64,000 bases of DNA from Rhizobium anhuiense (GTDB taxonomy: Bacteria > Pseudomonadota > Alphaproteobacteria > Rhizobiales > Rhizobiaceae): positions 124,001-188,000 of the forward strand of contig NZ_ML133529.1 in NCBI RefSeq assembly GCF_003985145.1, given 5' to 3'. The translations under genes were made by a program, and so were the position numbers. The notes beneath the pieces are model-generated. The model was not told the DNA's origin. It did no database searches and saw only the letters and a list, made by a program, of their open reading frames with translations. Below are positions 42,409 through 51,985 of this stretch, one piece after another. Each line of letters starts with the position of its first letter. Position 1 is the first letter of the stretch.

Positions 42409-43506
42409 TCACCGTGTCCTCGGATCAAGAATGCGATAGAGGAAGTCCGACAGGATATTGATCGTCAGGAAGACGGCGCCGATCGTCAGCACAGAGCCCA
42501 TGACGACATTCATGTCGTTCATCTGCAGCCCTCGGGTCAGGTACTGGCCGAGCCCCGGCCATCCGAAAACCGTTTCGATCAGCACCGCCCCTTCGAGCAG
42601 CCCGCCGAAGGTCAGCGCCATGATCGTCAAAAGCTGCACGCGGATGTTCTTGAAGGCATGGCGCCAGACAACCTTGCGGGTGCCGAGCCCCTTTGCCCGC
42701 GCAGTGATGATGTATTCCTGGCTGAGCTGCTCCAGCATGAAGCTGCGCGACATGCGGCTGATATAGGCGACGGAATAATAGCCGAGGATCGCCGCCGGCA
42801 GGATGATGTGGCCGAGAGCGTTGTGAAACACGTCCCATTGCTGCTGCAGCGCTGCGTCGATCAGGAGAAAGCCGGTCATGGGCGTGACGAGGCCTTCGTA
42901 GAAGACGTCGATGCGGCCGGATGCGCCGACGAGCTTGAGCTTGGCGTAGAAGATGAAGAGCGCCATCAGCCCGGTCCAGAAGATCGGAATGGAATGGCCG
43001 GCAAGGGCCACGATGCGGGCGACGTGGTCGATGACAGTTCCGCGTCTGACGGCAGCCGTGATCCCCAGGGGAACGCCGATGATGGCGCCGATGATCATGG
43101 CGATGACCGCAAGCTCGATGGTGGCGGGAAAGATCGTCATGAGGTCGGTGAGGATCGGCTGGCCGGTCGTCGCCGAGGTGCCGAGATCGCCTGTCGCGAT
43201 CTTCCCGACATAGGCGAGGAACTGCATCCAGACGGGTTGCCCGAGTCCCAACTCATGATAGACGCGATCATAAACCTCCTTGCTGACCTCCGCCCCGGTG
43301 ATGGCGAGCACCGGGTCGGCAGGCAGCAGACGGCCCATCGAAAAGGTCAGGAAGAGAAGGCCGAGCAACGTCGTCACCACAGCCACGACCCGCCCTGCCA
43401 AGCGCCGCAACAGGTTCACCAGAGGGTGCGGGGCCGCATCGGCGAACCCGCCCTCCGCAGAACGGGTGCCGCTCTCCCGCTTCGATGTCAGATCGGCGCT
43501 CGCCAC
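42409..43506 (-). CDS. Dpp/Opp-type ABC transporter permease (DppB-like)
   Basis: 365 residues from a GTG start with AAGGAG at 8-base spacing; that ribosome site lies across the stop codon of the binding-protein gene. DppB marks include 'LLFLTFSMGRLLPADPVLA', 'GDLGTSATTGQPILTDLMTIFPATIELAVIAMIIGAIIGVPLG' and 'YIITARAKGLGTRKVVWRHAFKNIRVQLLTIMAL'. Forms the channel with the DppC-like protein. Confidence 0.93.
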   Translation of the reverse strand: MASADLTSKRESGTRSAEGGFADAAPHPLVNLLRRLAGRVVAVVTTLLGLLFLTFSMGRLLPADPVLAITGAEVSKEVYDRVYHELGLGQPVWMQFLAYVGKIATGDLGTSATTGQPILTDLMTIFPATIELAVIAMIIGAIIGVPLGITAAVRRGTVIDHVARIVALAGHSIPIFWTGLMALFIFYAKLKLVGASGRIDVFYEGLVTPMTGFLLIDAALQQQWDVFHNALGHIILPAAILGYYSVAYISRMSRSFMLEQLSQEYIITARAKGLGTRKVVWRHAFKNIRVQLLTIMALTFGGLLEGAVLIETVFGWPGLGQYLTRGLQMNDMNVVMGSVLTIGAVFLTINILSDFLYRILDPRTR

Positions 43507-43511
43507 GCGTT

Positions 43512-45098
43512 CTACTCCTTGGTAACGTCGTGCCAGCGCGTCGACCAGGTTGTGTGCCCGTGATAGTTCTTGACGTTGGCGCGCGTGACATAGGGGTCGG
43601 TTCGCTGGAAGAAGATGACGAGCGGCGAGGCCATGCCGGCATAGATGCCGTCCATCTTCTTGAAGATGTCAGTGCGCTTGCCCGTATCGCGCTCCTTCAT
43701 CGATTGGTCGACGAGTGTGTTGAGCTCGTCCACTTTCATGCCGGCGCGCCAGAGATAATAGCTGCCGAGACGCGCCTCGTCGCTATTGTCGGGATTATAG
43801 GCATATTGCGTGGCGACAGCGAAAGGGTCAGGCAGTCGGGCGCCGGAATTGCCGAGCAGCACCTCGTATTTCCGCTCGCGGAAGGCGGGCGTGAATTCGC
43901 CGGGCACGAGATCGAGATCGAGGCCGGCAGCACGGGCGCTCGCCTGCAGCGCTTCGGCGAAGGGCAGTGTCGCCGCGCCCGATGGATTGAGCACCTTCTT
44001 CAGGCCATTGGGGTAGCCGGCTTCCGCCAGCAGTTGTTTGGCTTTGGCAGGATCATAGTCGTAGTGGGAGGCAGCTTCCTCGGGCGCGCCGATCATGCCG
44101 CGCGGGATCATCGACTGCCAGGGAAAACCGGTGTAGCGCATGATGTTGCCGGAGATCGCCTTCCAGTCGAAAGCATGCTGGAAGGCCTCGCGAACCTTCG
44201 GCTTCTGCAGATCCGGGTCTTTTTGGTTGAGGGCGATGTAATAGAAGCCCAGACCCGGAACGCTCTCGATCACCACGTCCTTGTTGTTGGACAGGGCATC
44301 GAGGTCGCCGCTTGCCAGATACTGGCCGACATCGACATCTCCGGCTTCGAGCTGCAGTCTGAGGTTACCGGATTCTGGGATATGCCGAGCGACGACGCGG
44401 GTCATGGCCGGCTTGCCGCCCCAGTAGTTCGGCTGCGCGTTGAAGATCGCAACATCGTTCGGCCGCCATTGCGCCAGCGCGAACGGGCCGCTGCCGGCAG
44501 AATTGGCAGAAAGCCAGGCGCCGCCGAAGTCGCCGTTTGCCTCATGCGAGAGTGCCGTCTTCTTGTCGATGATGCCGATCGACGAGCCGGCTAGCGAATA
44601 GAGCACCAGATCGGTGTTCACGGCCTGCGGCAGCTCGATCTCAAGCGTGTGTTCGTCCTTTGCCCGAACGAGCTTTTCGACGTTGTCTGATGTGAAGCCC
44701 CAGAGCGCGACATCGGTGGAGCCGACCTGGCCCATCTTGATAACGCGCTGGATCGACCAGGCGGCATCATCGGCTGTTACCTTGTTGCCGCTCTGGAAGA
44801 CCGCGTCGTCGCGCAATGTCAGCGTGATGATCTTGCCGTCCGCCGAGACGCTCCATTGCGTCGCGAGCATCGGCTTCAGCGTTTTTAGATCGTCCGGTGA
44901 CAGTTGCACGAGGTTGTCGTAGAGATTGGAGATCAGCTCGGAAACCGTGCGGGCATTGTTCTGGGCCGGATCGAGCGTTCTTATGCCGGTGAGATTCGTG
45001 CCGATGACCAGCATGTTTGGCGGCGATGCAGCCCAGCTCGGCTGTGCCGCCGTCAGGGCGCCCGTTATCGCGATCGTTGTCAGTAGCTGTTTCAGCAT
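43512..45098 (-). CDS. Dpp/Opp-type ABC transporter substrate-binding protein
   Basis: 528 residues starting 'MLKQLLTTIAITGALTAA', a signal peptide with cleavage near 'SWA'. SBP_bac_5 blocks: 'IRTLDPAQNNARTVSELISNLYDNLVQL', 'DDAVFQSGNKVTADDAAWSIQRV', 'VREAFQHAFDWKAI', 'PYDYDPAKAKQLLAEAGYPNG'-like region. GGAGG 7 bases upstream fixes the start at 45098. It lies downstream of the uronate enzymes, so the ligand may be a uronate or oligouronide rather than a peptide (inference). Confidence 0.92.
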   Translation of the reverse strand: MLKQLLTTIAITGALTAAQPSWAASPPNMLVIGTNLTGIRTLDPAQNNARTVSELISNLYDNLVQLSPDDLKTLKPMLATQWSVSADGKIITLTLRDDAVFQSGNKVTADDAAWSIQRVIKMGQVGSTDVALWGFTSDNVEKLVRAKDEHTLEIELPQAVNTDLVLYSLAGSSIGIIDKKTALSHEANGDFGGAWLSANSAGSGPFALAQWRPNDVAIFNAQPNYWGGKPAMTRVVARHIPESGNLRLQLEAGDVDVGQYLASGDLDALSNNKDVVIESVPGLGFYYIALNQKDPDLQKPKVREAFQHAFDWKAISGNIMRYTGFPWQSMIPRGMIGAPEEAASHYDYDPAKAKQLLAEAGYPNGLKKVLNPSGAATLPFAEALQASARAAGLDLDLVPGEFTPAFRERKYEVLLGNSGARLPDPFAVATQYAYNPDNSDEARLGSYYLWRAGMKVDELNTLVDQSMKERDTGKRTDIFKKMDGIYAGMASPLVIFFQRTDPYVTRANVKNYHGHTTWSTRWHDVTKE

Positions 45099-45165
45099 CT
45101 CAAGACCTCCCAATCCTGTGGCGCGGCCATGCCGGCACCTGTTGCTTGCGGAAATAATGTCGGCC

Positions 45166-46119
45166 TCAGACGGCGGCCTTTGAAGTCTCCTGCCGGTTCG
45201 GATCCGTTTGAACATTGCCCTCGGCCTCCCAGCTTCGAAGCAGCCGATGAAGTTCCTCGCGGTCATGCTGGTCGAGCAGCGGCAAGCCCGGCACACGCAC
45301 CGGGCCGACATCGAGACCGGAATAGCTGACCGCCTCTTTCACGACGGTCACGTTGGCGCCGTTGCGGAATTTGGTCCGCATCCGCTCGAATGGTTCGAGC
45401 TTATTGACGATCGCTCGTGCCGCGGCGAAATCGCCATTTTCAAGCGCATCGTGGACGGCAAGCGAGAGCTTCGGTGCAACATTGACGAGACCGGAAGTGA
45501 AGCCGCGCGCACCGGCTGCGGTGAATGTCGGCGCCCAGCTTTCTGCTAGGCCGCAGACGAACAGTGCACCGGCCGGGTCGGCCGCCGGGATCGCTCGCGA
45601 CAGCAGCATCAGATCGGTCGTCGCAAACTTGATACCGGCAATATTGCCGTGATTTGCGAGCCGAACGATCTCTGCGACACTGAAACCCTCGGCCCTGACA
45701 TAAGCGACCAGCGGCAGGGCGGAAGCATCCGCAAGATTGCAGAAATAGTCGATCTGGGCCGAAGGTGCTGCGAAAGGATCGACGGGCTGATGCGACATCA
45801 CGGCGGAGGCGCCGATGCGGGCCGCGTCCTTTGCCATGCCGACCGCCTCGCGCAGCGACCGGCCGATCGCCGCCGTCACCGGCGCCTTGCCGTCGACACC
45901 TGACACCGCCGCCTCGTGGACGATCCTGATCTCCTCAGGCGTCAACGCATAAAATTCCCCGGTATTGCCGGCGGCAACGATGTTGTGGATGCCTGCTGCC
46001 GCCACCCGCTCATAGACCTTCGCCGTGATCCGGGGGTCGACTTCGCCGCTGCCGTCATAGGCGGTGACGGGAACACCCGATACGCCTGTGAGCGCCTTGC
46101 GCATGATTGCGATGCTCAT
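45166..46119 (-). CDS. dihydrodipicolinate synthase-family protein (keto-deoxy sugar acid dehydratase/aldolase?)
   Basis: 317 residues of the DapA/NAL TIM-barrel family. 'IVAAGNTGEFYALTPEEI' is the substrate-carboxylate loop, Tyr in 'LPLVAYVRAEG' and Schiff-base Lys near 162 in 'IAGIKFATTDL'. In a locus with a uronate dehydrogenase and lactonase, the likely role is that of KdgD (2-keto-3-deoxy-hexarate to 2-oxoglutarate semialdehyde) or a KDG-type aldolase. GGGGGAAG upstream supports the start. Confidence 0.85.
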   Translation of the reverse strand: MSIAIMRKALTGVSGVPVTAYDGSGEVDPRITAKVYERVAAAGIHNIVAAGNTGEFYALTPEEIRIVHEAAVSGVDGKAPVTAAIGRSLREAVGMAKDAARIGASAVMSHQPVDPFAAPSAQIDYFCNLADASALPLVAYVRAEGFSVAEIVRLANHGNIAGIKFATTDLMLLSRAIPAADPAGALFVCGLAESWAPTFTAAGARGFTSGLVNVAPKLSLAVHDALENGDFAAARAIVNKLEPFERMRTKFRNGANVTVVKEAVSYSGLDVGPVRVPGLPLLDQHDREELHRLLRSWEAEGNVQTDPNRQETSKAAV

Positions 46120-46179
46120 CTTTCTTCCCCCTTAGCTTTCCATCAATCCGCCGTCACCCGACGGGTGATCGGCACGCTG

Positions 46180-47055
46180 TCATCCGAAACGGAAGGGCGC
46201 CAAGCCCTCTGCGTCCGCGTCGAAGGCGATGACCGTTCCCGCCTCGAAGCGTCCAGTGCGGTCGGTCGACAGGCTCGTGACGTAGAGGGTGCGCAGATCC
46301 GGCCCTCCGAAACACGGCATGGTCGGTGCGGCGACCGGCAGAATGTAGATCTCGACGATTTCGCCGTCGGGCGATATCCGGTTGAGGCGACCGGCGGATA
46401 CGCCGGCGCTCCAGTAAAAGCCGTCACGATCGATGGCCGCTCCGTCCGGCCGCCCGTCGTCTTCCGTGAAGCTGCGAAGCCGGCGTCCTTCGCCGATTTC
46501 GCCCGTCGCCGGATTGAAATCGAATGCCTGCAGGAAACATTGCCGGCTGTCGGAGTGATACATCCGCCGGCCATCCGGCGACCAGGCAAGACCGTTGGAG
46601 CTCGTCAGTCCCGTTGCCACCGTCCGCGCGCTGCCGTCGGCGCCGACCCGGAAAAGAGCGGCGTCGTTTACTTGCGGCTTGGCTTCGCTGATCGAGCCGA
46701 CCCAGAAGTGTCGGTCGGGACCGACCTTGCCATCGTTGAGGCGGCCATTGATGTGGCGCCCGACCGGATCGCACAGGAACTCGAGATCGCCCGAGGCGGG
46801 CTCGAAGAGGTGGACGCCTGTCTGGAGGCCCACGACGATCCTGTTGTCACGGCAGAGCCCGAGGCTGCCGACCGGAGCCGGCATGTCGAAGCGGTCGACC
46901 TTCCCTTGCGCGGAGATGCGGACAACTGCCGGCGCCAGGATATCGACGAGCCACAGCGTGCCGGTCCGCTCGTCCCATACCGGGGATTCACCGACCGTCA
47001 GCGGTTGCTGGATCACGGAACGGACGTCCGGGCGGATGATGCGCGGTGCCGTCAT
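46180..47055 (-). CDS. SMP-30/gluconolactonase-family lactonase
   Basis: 291 residues of the six-bladed beta-propeller lactonase family. 'GESPVWDERTGTLWLVDI' (metal-binding Glu), 'GHINGRLNDGKVGPDRHFWVGS'-type blade, 'TGLTSSNGLAWSPDGRRMYHSDS' (Asn and Asp ligands) and 'CFGGPDLRTLYVTS'. It opens aldonolactones; following uronate dehydrogenase it would open galactaro- or glucarolactone. It starts with an ATGA overlap with that gene. Confidence 0.9.
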   Translation of the reverse strand: MTAPRIIRPDVRSVIQQPLTVGESPVWDERTGTLWLVDILAPAVVRISAQGKVDRFDMPAPVGSLGLCRDNRIVVGLQTGVHLFEPASGDLEFLCDPVGRHINGRLNDGKVGPDRHFWVGSISEAKPQVNDAALFRVGADGSARTVATGLTSSNGLAWSPDGRRMYHSDSRQCFLQAFDFNPATGEIGEGRRLRSFTEDDGRPDGAAIDRDGFYWSAGVSAGRLNRISPDGEIVEIYILPVAAPTMPCFGGPDLRTLYVTSLSTDRTGRFEAGTVIAFDADAEGLAPFRFG

Positions 47056-47882
47056 GGAACCATCTCCAGGCTCTCGGCCAAGCCCTCGGCGTCCCGCATG
47101 CGGATGGTGCCGTCGTGATTGATCTCACAGAAGCCGCCACCCTGGAACGCAAGCGCCACCGGCCCTTCGGATCCCTGCTCGATGCGGGCATGGTCGCGTG
47201 GCCGGTCCTGTGGCTGGTAGCCGAGCCTCGCTGCCAGTTCGTTGTCCCACCATTTCTCGTCGGTGTCAGAAACACCATAGACCACCGTCGCGGCGATCGA
47301 CGGGTGCGACAGGCCGATCCTGACCAATTGCGCCAGGTCTCGTGCGCTGATCCAGATCGCGACGGATCGCTCGCTGTTGGGATAGGTGCCGGCATTGCCG
47401 ATGCGGATCGAAAGGGAGCGAATGCCCGATGTGTCGTAGTAGAGCCCCGCCACCAGTTCGCCCCAGCATTTGGAAAGCCCATAAGGGCTGTCCGGGCGCA
47501 TCGGATCGAGCGGCGAGACGAGCTGGCCGCGCGGATAAAAGCCGGTGGCATGATTGCTCGAGGCATAGACGACCCTGGGAATTTTGTTGATCCGCGCCGC
47601 CTCGTAGAGATTGTAGGTTCCCAGCACATTGGCCTGCAGGATGGCGTTCATATCGATGCCGCTTGCAATGCCCGCCAGGTGGACGATGCCGTCGATATCT
47701 TCAAGCGCAGCGGTGGCCTCATCGACATTGGCGAGATCGGCCTTCACGAAATGCTCGTTTTCGCCAAGCCCGGCAGGCTCCTCGAGATCGATCAGGCGCA
47801 GATGCTCGACATGCGAGCGAAGCAGCGGGCGCAGCAGCGTTCCGACACGTCCGGCGGCACCCGTCACAGCGACCCGTTTCAT
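47052..47882 (-). CDS. NAD-dependent uronate dehydrogenase-like SDR
   Basis: 276 residues. NAD motif 'VTGAAGRVGTLL' (GxxGxxG), 'IVHLAGIAS', 'YASSNHATGFYPRG', catalytic 'SPYGLSK' (Tyr near 132) and 'SLSIRIGNAGTYP'. These blocks match bacterial uronate dehydrogenase (Udh), which turns D-galacturonate or D-glucuronate into the aldaro-lactone with NAD. The start at 47882 is set by GGAGGAAGAACG. First enzyme gene behind the GntR regulator. Confidence 0.87.
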   Translation of the reverse strand: MKRVAVTGAAGRVGTLLRPLLRSHVEHLRLIDLEEPAGLGENEHFVKADLANVDEATAALEDIDGIVHLAGIASGIDMNAILQANVLGTYNLYEAARINKIPRVVYASSNHATGFYPRGQLVSPLDPMRPDSPYGLSKCWGELVAGLYYDTSGIRSLSIRIGNAGTYPNSERSVAIWISARDLAQLVRIGLSHPSIAATVVYGVSDTDEKWWDNELAARLGYQPQDRPRDHARIEQGSEGPVALAFQGGGFCEINHDGTIRMRDAEGLAESLEMVP

Positions 47883-47903
47883 CGTTCTTCCTCCCATTCT
47901 CGC

Positions 47904-48617
47904 TCAAACGCCCTGGAACATGCGGGCGCGAGCATTCAGTATGTGTCTCTTCATCGCATCGTGAGCGTCGGTTTCCCGCCGCGCGAAGATCGCCTCCACG
48001 ATCACCGCATGCTCATCCTGGACGCTGCGAATCTGCTCCAGCGTTCGTTTCAAGCTCAGGCTTCGTGTCACGGAATGCCCGATGGCGAAATGCGGCCTGA
48101 ACCATTCACGAACGGTGATGTGGAACTGGTTGCCGGTCGCCATGGCGATGGCATCATGCAGTGCCTGGTCTTCCTCGGCGCCAAGCTCCCCGTTGCGCAG
48201 GCATTGCTCGATCGCAAGAAGCGCTGCCGTTATCCGCTCCCTGTCATCCGGCTGCCAGTTTCGTGCGGCAAGCTCCGCAGCCTCCGCTTCGAGGCCGGCG
48301 CGGAATTCGAAAAAGCGCTGGACATCGGCGAGCGAGCCGACCGGCACCATTTTCAGCATCGACGAATCCGGCCTTTGCCGAACATAGGAGCCGGATCCCT
48401 TGCGCGAAACGACCAGGCCATCGGCTCTTAAACGTTCGAGCGCCTCACGCACGACGGGCCTCGAGGCGCCGAAATCCGCGGCGAGCTTCGTTTCCGACGG
48501 CAGTCGTTCGTTCACCGGAAAGTTGCCGTCGGCGATCATCCCCACGATCTTCTCGTAGATGATGTCGCTGAAGCGCGTTGCGCCTCTGTTGGAAACGGCG
48601 TCGACTGCGAAAGTCAT
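47904..48617 (-). CDS. FadR-type GntR regulator of the sugar-acid locus
   Basis: 237 residues. N-terminal GntR domain ('YEKIVGMIADGNFPVNERLPSETKLAADFGASRPVVREALERL', 'GSGSYV') and an all-helical FCD domain ('EFRAGLEAEAAELAA', 'DQALHDAIAMATGN', 'DEHAVIVEAIFARRETDAHDAMKRHI'). FCD regulators usually sense a carboxylic acid intermediate. It stands at the junction of the two divergent operons and probably controls both. The ATG has AAGGA 6 bases upstream. Confidence 0.92.
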   Translation of the reverse strand: MTFAVDAVSNRGATRFSDIIYEKIVGMIADGNFPVNERLPSETKLAADFGASRPVVREALERLRADGLVVSRKGSGSYVRQRPDSSMLKMVPVGSLADVQRFFEFRAGLEAEAAELAARNWQPDDRERITAALLAIEQCLRNGELGAEEDQALHDAIAMATGNQFHITVREWFRPHFAIGHSVTRSLSLKRTLEQIRSVQDEHAVIVEAIFARRETDAHDAMKRHILNARARMFQGV

Positions 48618-48931
48618 TATGGTCCTTTTCTCTCAAGCCACGCGGCGCCCCACGTACTCCCTGTCGCCGATCGTGAGGTCTTCTGTGTGGCCTACAGAAT
48701 CTGACAGATCTGCCGCCGTTTTTGGTCTGGCGACAGTATTTTCAGAGGCATGACGCCTGCGGTGTCTGGCTGCATCGCTATCGAATTTGTAAATATCTGT
48801 CAACTCTTGTAATCATTTGAGAACGTGTCTATGGTTCGGTCCCAGCGCCGAGGAGGGCGCAAGCGGCAGGTCGGGAGCCCGCCGCATCAGCTGGTGCAAA
48901 AGCTGTGCCGGCGCAAAAAGGGAGGAACTCG
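48618..48931. other. divergent control region of sugar-acid locus, 314 bases
   Basis: It lies between the GntR gene (minus) and the second binding-protein gene (plus) and must contain both promoters. The AT-rich stretch 48780-48832 is the likely plus promoter. CAGATCTG (48705-48712) is a small palindrome. I could not identify a clear FadR-type TNGTNNNACNA operator. Confidence 0.5.
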
Positions 48932-50869
48932 ATGCCCAATGAAATTCTGTCGCGTGGTGTCACACGCCGCGCCGTGCTTGGTGGCATGGCTGGCGTCGCA
49001 GCGCTGTCCATCGCCGGCCGCGCTTTCGCCGCAGGCGGCGAAGCGCCGGCACTTGCGCAGCTCGTCAAAGACGGAAAACTGCCGCCGCTTGCCGAGCGCC
49101 TGCCGAAAAAGCCGATGGTGGTGACGCCGTACGAGAAAGTCGGCACCTATGGCGGCTCGCTGCGGCGCGGCCTTCGCGGTTCATCGGACCATAACGGCAT
49201 CCTGCGCATGGTCGGCAACCAGAGCCTTGTGCGCTGGAACCTCGATTTTACCGCCGTGCAGCCGAACCTTGCCGAACGCTGGGAAGTTAGCGACGACGCA
49301 ACCCAATTCACCTTCCATCTGATCGAAGGTGTTCGCTGGTCCGACGGCCACCCCTTCACGGCCGACGACGTCGTTTTTGCGATCGAAGACTGCGTCAAGA
49401 ACACCGAGCTCTACAGCTCGACACCGGCGCAGCTTGCCGTCGCCGGCAAGCCGGTCACGGTCGAGAAGATCGACGATTATACGGTGAAGTTCACCTTTGC
49501 GGCGGCCAACGCGCTTTATCTCGAAAACCTCGCCACGCCGCTCGGTCAGCATCCGACATTGTTCCCGAAGCATTACTGCAGTCAGTTCCTGCCGAAATAC
49601 AATCCCAATATCGAGGCCGATGCGAAGAAGGCCGGCGTCACCAGCTGGACGGAGCTGTTCCGCAGCCGTTGCGGCGATATCGAGATCCCGTCGCGGTGGG
49701 GCAATGTCGACAAGCCGACGCTCGATCCGTGGGTGGTCAAGGAGCCCTATGCCGGGGGTGCCACGCGCGTCGTCATGACCCGCAATCCCTATTTCTGGCA
49801 GGTCGATACCGAGGGCAACCAGCTTCCCTACATCGATGAAATCAACTTCGGCATCTCGCAGGACGTCGAATCGCTGATGCTGAACGTCATCTCCGGAAAG
49901 ATCGATATCCAGGAACGCCATATCAGCGTTCTGGCCAACAAGCCGACGCTGTCCCAGAACATGGAGAAAGGCGATTATCGTCTGCTGACGCTGGTGCCTT
50001 CGGCCTCGCAACAGTGCCAGATCTACTTCAACATCACCCACAAAGATCCTGCCATGCGCAAGATGTTTGCGGATAAGGCGTTCCGGCAAGCGCTCTCAAT
50101 CGGCATCAATCGCCCGGAACTCATCGACATCGTCTATTTCGGACAGAGCGAACCCTACCAGGCCGGACCGCGTCCGACCCATCCCTGGTATAACGAGAAA
50201 TACGCGCGCCAGTTCACCGAATATGATGTCGACAAGGCGGGCGCGATGCTCGATGAAGCCGGCTACAAGAAGGGCAGCGACGGTTTCCGGCTGCGGCCCG
50301 ACGGCCAGAAAGTGTTCTTCTCGATCGACGTCATTCCGACGCTCTATCCAGACCTCGTCGATGCCCTGGAATTGGTCAAGACGCATTGGGCTCAGATCGG
50401 TATAGACATGAAGGTCAACACGATCGAGCGGGCGCTCTATTACACTCGCGGCGACGACAACGCCCATGATGCGGCGGTGTGGCCGGGTCCTGGCGGTCTC
50501 GATCCGATGCTCGATCCGCGCGATTTCTTCGCCTTCCATCCTCAAGGATCGCGTTACGCCATTCCGTGGACGCTTTGGTACACCTCCAACGGTGCCCGCG
50601 GCGAAGAGCCCCCGGAAAGCCAGAAGAAGCGCATGAAGCTCTTCGACGAAGCGCGTTCGACGGCCGATCTCGACAAGCGCGGCGCGATCATGAAGCAGAT
50701 CTTCGATATCGCGGCGGAAGAGTTCGAGACAGTCGGCCTATGCCTTGCCGTCGGCGGCTTCGGCATCATCCGCAACAATCTGCGCAATGTTCCCGAGAAG
50801 GAGCCGGATAGCTGGTCCTGGCCCAATCCGGGGCCTGCGATGCCGCAGCAATTCACCTTTACGAGCTGA
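48932..50869 (+). CDS. Dpp/Opp-type ABC transporter substrate-binding protein with Tat-like leader
   Basis: 645 residues, longer than the first binding protein of the locus. The leader 'VTRRAVLGGMAGVAAL' holds a twin-arginine pair followed by a hydrophobic stretch and 'AFA', suggesting Tat export. SBP_bac_5 blocks: 'LAERWEVSDDATQFTFHLIEGVRWSDGHPFTADDVVFAIEDC', 'FRQALSIGINRPELIDIVYFG', 'AGAMLDEAGYKKGSDGFRLRPDG'. The long form ending '...DSWSWPNPGPAMPQQFTF' is typical of the subgroup that carries sugars and oligosaccharides. GGAGG sets the start at 48932. Confidence 0.92.
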   Translation: MPNEILSRGVTRRAVLGGMAGVAALSIAGRAFAAGGEAPALAQLVKDGKLPPLAERLPKKPMVVTPYEKVGTYGGSLRRGLRGSSDHNGILRMVGNQSLVRWNLDFTAVQPNLAERWEVSDDATQFTFHLIEGVRWSDGHPFTADDVVFAIEDCVKNTELYSSTPAQLAVAGKPVTVEKIDDYTVKFTFAAANALYLENLATPLGQHPTLFPKHYCSQFLPKYNPNIEADAKKAGVTSWTELFRSRCGDIEIPSRWGNVDKPTLDPWVVKEPYAGGATRVVMTRNPYFWQVDTEGNQLPYIDEINFGISQDVESLMLNVISGKIDIQERHISVLANKPTLSQNMEKGDYRLLTLVPSASQQCQIYFNITHKDPAMRKMFADKAFRQALSIGINRPELIDIVYFGQSEPYQAGPRPTHPWYNEKYARQFTEYDVDKAGAMLDEAGYKKGSDGFRLRPDGQKVFFSIDVIPTLYPDLVDALELVKTHWAQIGIDMKVNTIERALYYTRGDDNAHDAAVWPGPGGLDPMLDPRDFFAFHPQGSRYAIPWTLWYTSNGARGEEPPESQKKRMKLFDEARSTADLDKRGAIMKQIFDIAAEEFETVGLCLAVGGFGIIRNNLRNVPEKEPDSWSWPNPGPAMPQQFTFTS

Positions 50870-50880
50870 TTTCGATCTTG

Positions 50881-50912
50881 GCGCCGTGCCCAACGGTACG
50901 GCGCTTTCTTTC
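50881..50912 (+). terminator. stem-loop with T-rich tail after binding-protein gene
   Basis: GCGCCGTGCC and GGTACGGCGC pair (one G-U) around CAAC, followed by TTTCTTTC. It lies 11 bases after the stop and 78 before the permease start. It resembles a partial intrinsic terminator that would lower permease/ATPase expression relative to the binding protein. Confidence 0.65.
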
Positions 50913-50989
50913 AGTTCGCCCTCCGATATGCCTTGCCGGCTGACGGCCGACAGGGCCCGGAGGGCGGCGTTCAATGCAAGAGGCGCCTC

Positions 50990-51976
50990 ATGCTGATCTT
51001 TATCGCCAAACGCTTCCTATGGATGATTCCATCGCTGTTTGCCGTCAGCTTCCTCGCTTTCGTGTTGATCCAGCTGCCGCCGGGCGACTATGTCACGACC
51101 TATATTGCGACGCTGGCCGCCTCCAACGAGATCGTCGATCAGAACACGGCGGCACAATTGCGCGAGCGCTTCGGCCTCGGCGATCCGATGCTCGTCCAAT
51201 ATTTCAAATGGATCTGGGGCATCCTCTCGCGCGGCGATTTCGGCATTTCCTTCGAGTGGCAGCAACCGGTCTCCGACCTGATCTGGGAGCGCATGGCGCT
51301 GACCCTCGTCCTGGCTCTGTCGACATTGATCGCCACCTGGGCGATCGCCCTGCCGATCGGCGTTTTCTCCGCCGTGCGCAAATATTCCATCGGCGACTAT
51401 TTCTTCACCGCCTTCACCTTCTTCGGCCTGGCCGTTCCGTCTTTCCTGCTGGCGCTGGTGCTGATGTATATCGCGGCGGTCGAATTCGGCCAGGATGTCG
51501 GCGGGTTGTTTTCGCCGGAATACGAGAACGCGTCCTGGAGCTTCGCCAAGATGGTCGACCTGTTCTCGCATCTCTGGCTTCCCGTCATCATCCTGGCCGT
51601 CTCTTCGACGGCAAGCCTCATTCGCGTGATGCGCGCGAATATGCTCGACGAACTGCCGAAGCCTTATGTGACCACGGCACGGGCAAAGGGGCTCTCGGAG
51701 TTCCGGCTGCTGATGAAATATCCTCTGATGATCGCGCTCAATCCCTTCATCTCGACGATTGCCTGGCTGCTGCCCAACCTCATTTCCGGCTCCGTCGTCG
51801 TCGCCATCGTCCTCAATCTGCCGACGGCAGCACCCCTGCTGCTGCAGGCGCTGATGGCCCAGGACATGTATCTCGCCGGCGCCTTCGTTCTGCTGATCTG
51901 CGCGCTGACGCTGATAGGCTCTCTGATCAGCGACATCCTGCTTGCGCTGGTCGATCCCCGCATCCGGTTGGAATAG
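50990..51976 (+). CDS. Dpp/Opp-type ABC transporter permease (DppB-like)
   Basis: 328 residues. 'FVLIQLPPGDYVTTYIATLAASNEIV' and 'GIFSRGDFGISFEWQQPVSDLIWERM'-type regions, then 'YVTTARAKGLSEFRLLMKYPLMIALNPFIS', the coupling loop. The start at 50990 is where the first membrane helix follows directly (GAGG upstream); the frame is open further upstream but without a ribosome site. Confidence 0.92.
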   Translation: MLIFIAKRFLWMIPSLFAVSFLAFVLIQLPPGDYVTTYIATLAASNEIVDQNTAAQLRERFGLGDPMLVQYFKWIWGILSRGDFGISFEWQQPVSDLIWERMALTLVLALSTLIATWAIALPIGVFSAVRKYSIGDYFFTAFTFFGLAVPSFLLALVLMYIAAVEFGQDVGGLFSPEYENASWSFAKMVDLFSHLWLPVIILAVSSTASLIRVMRANMLDELPKPYVTTARAKGLSEFRLLMKYPLMIALNPFISTIAWLLPNLISGSVVVAIVLNLPTAAPLLLQALMAQDMYLAGAFVLLICALTLIGSLISDILLALVDPRIRLE

Positions 51977-51985
51977 GAGCCTCAC

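Noticed and set aside
42352-43563. 403-codon plus-strand frame opposite the DppB-like permease
   Set aside because: Antisense shadow; Asp/His-rich low-complexity translation.
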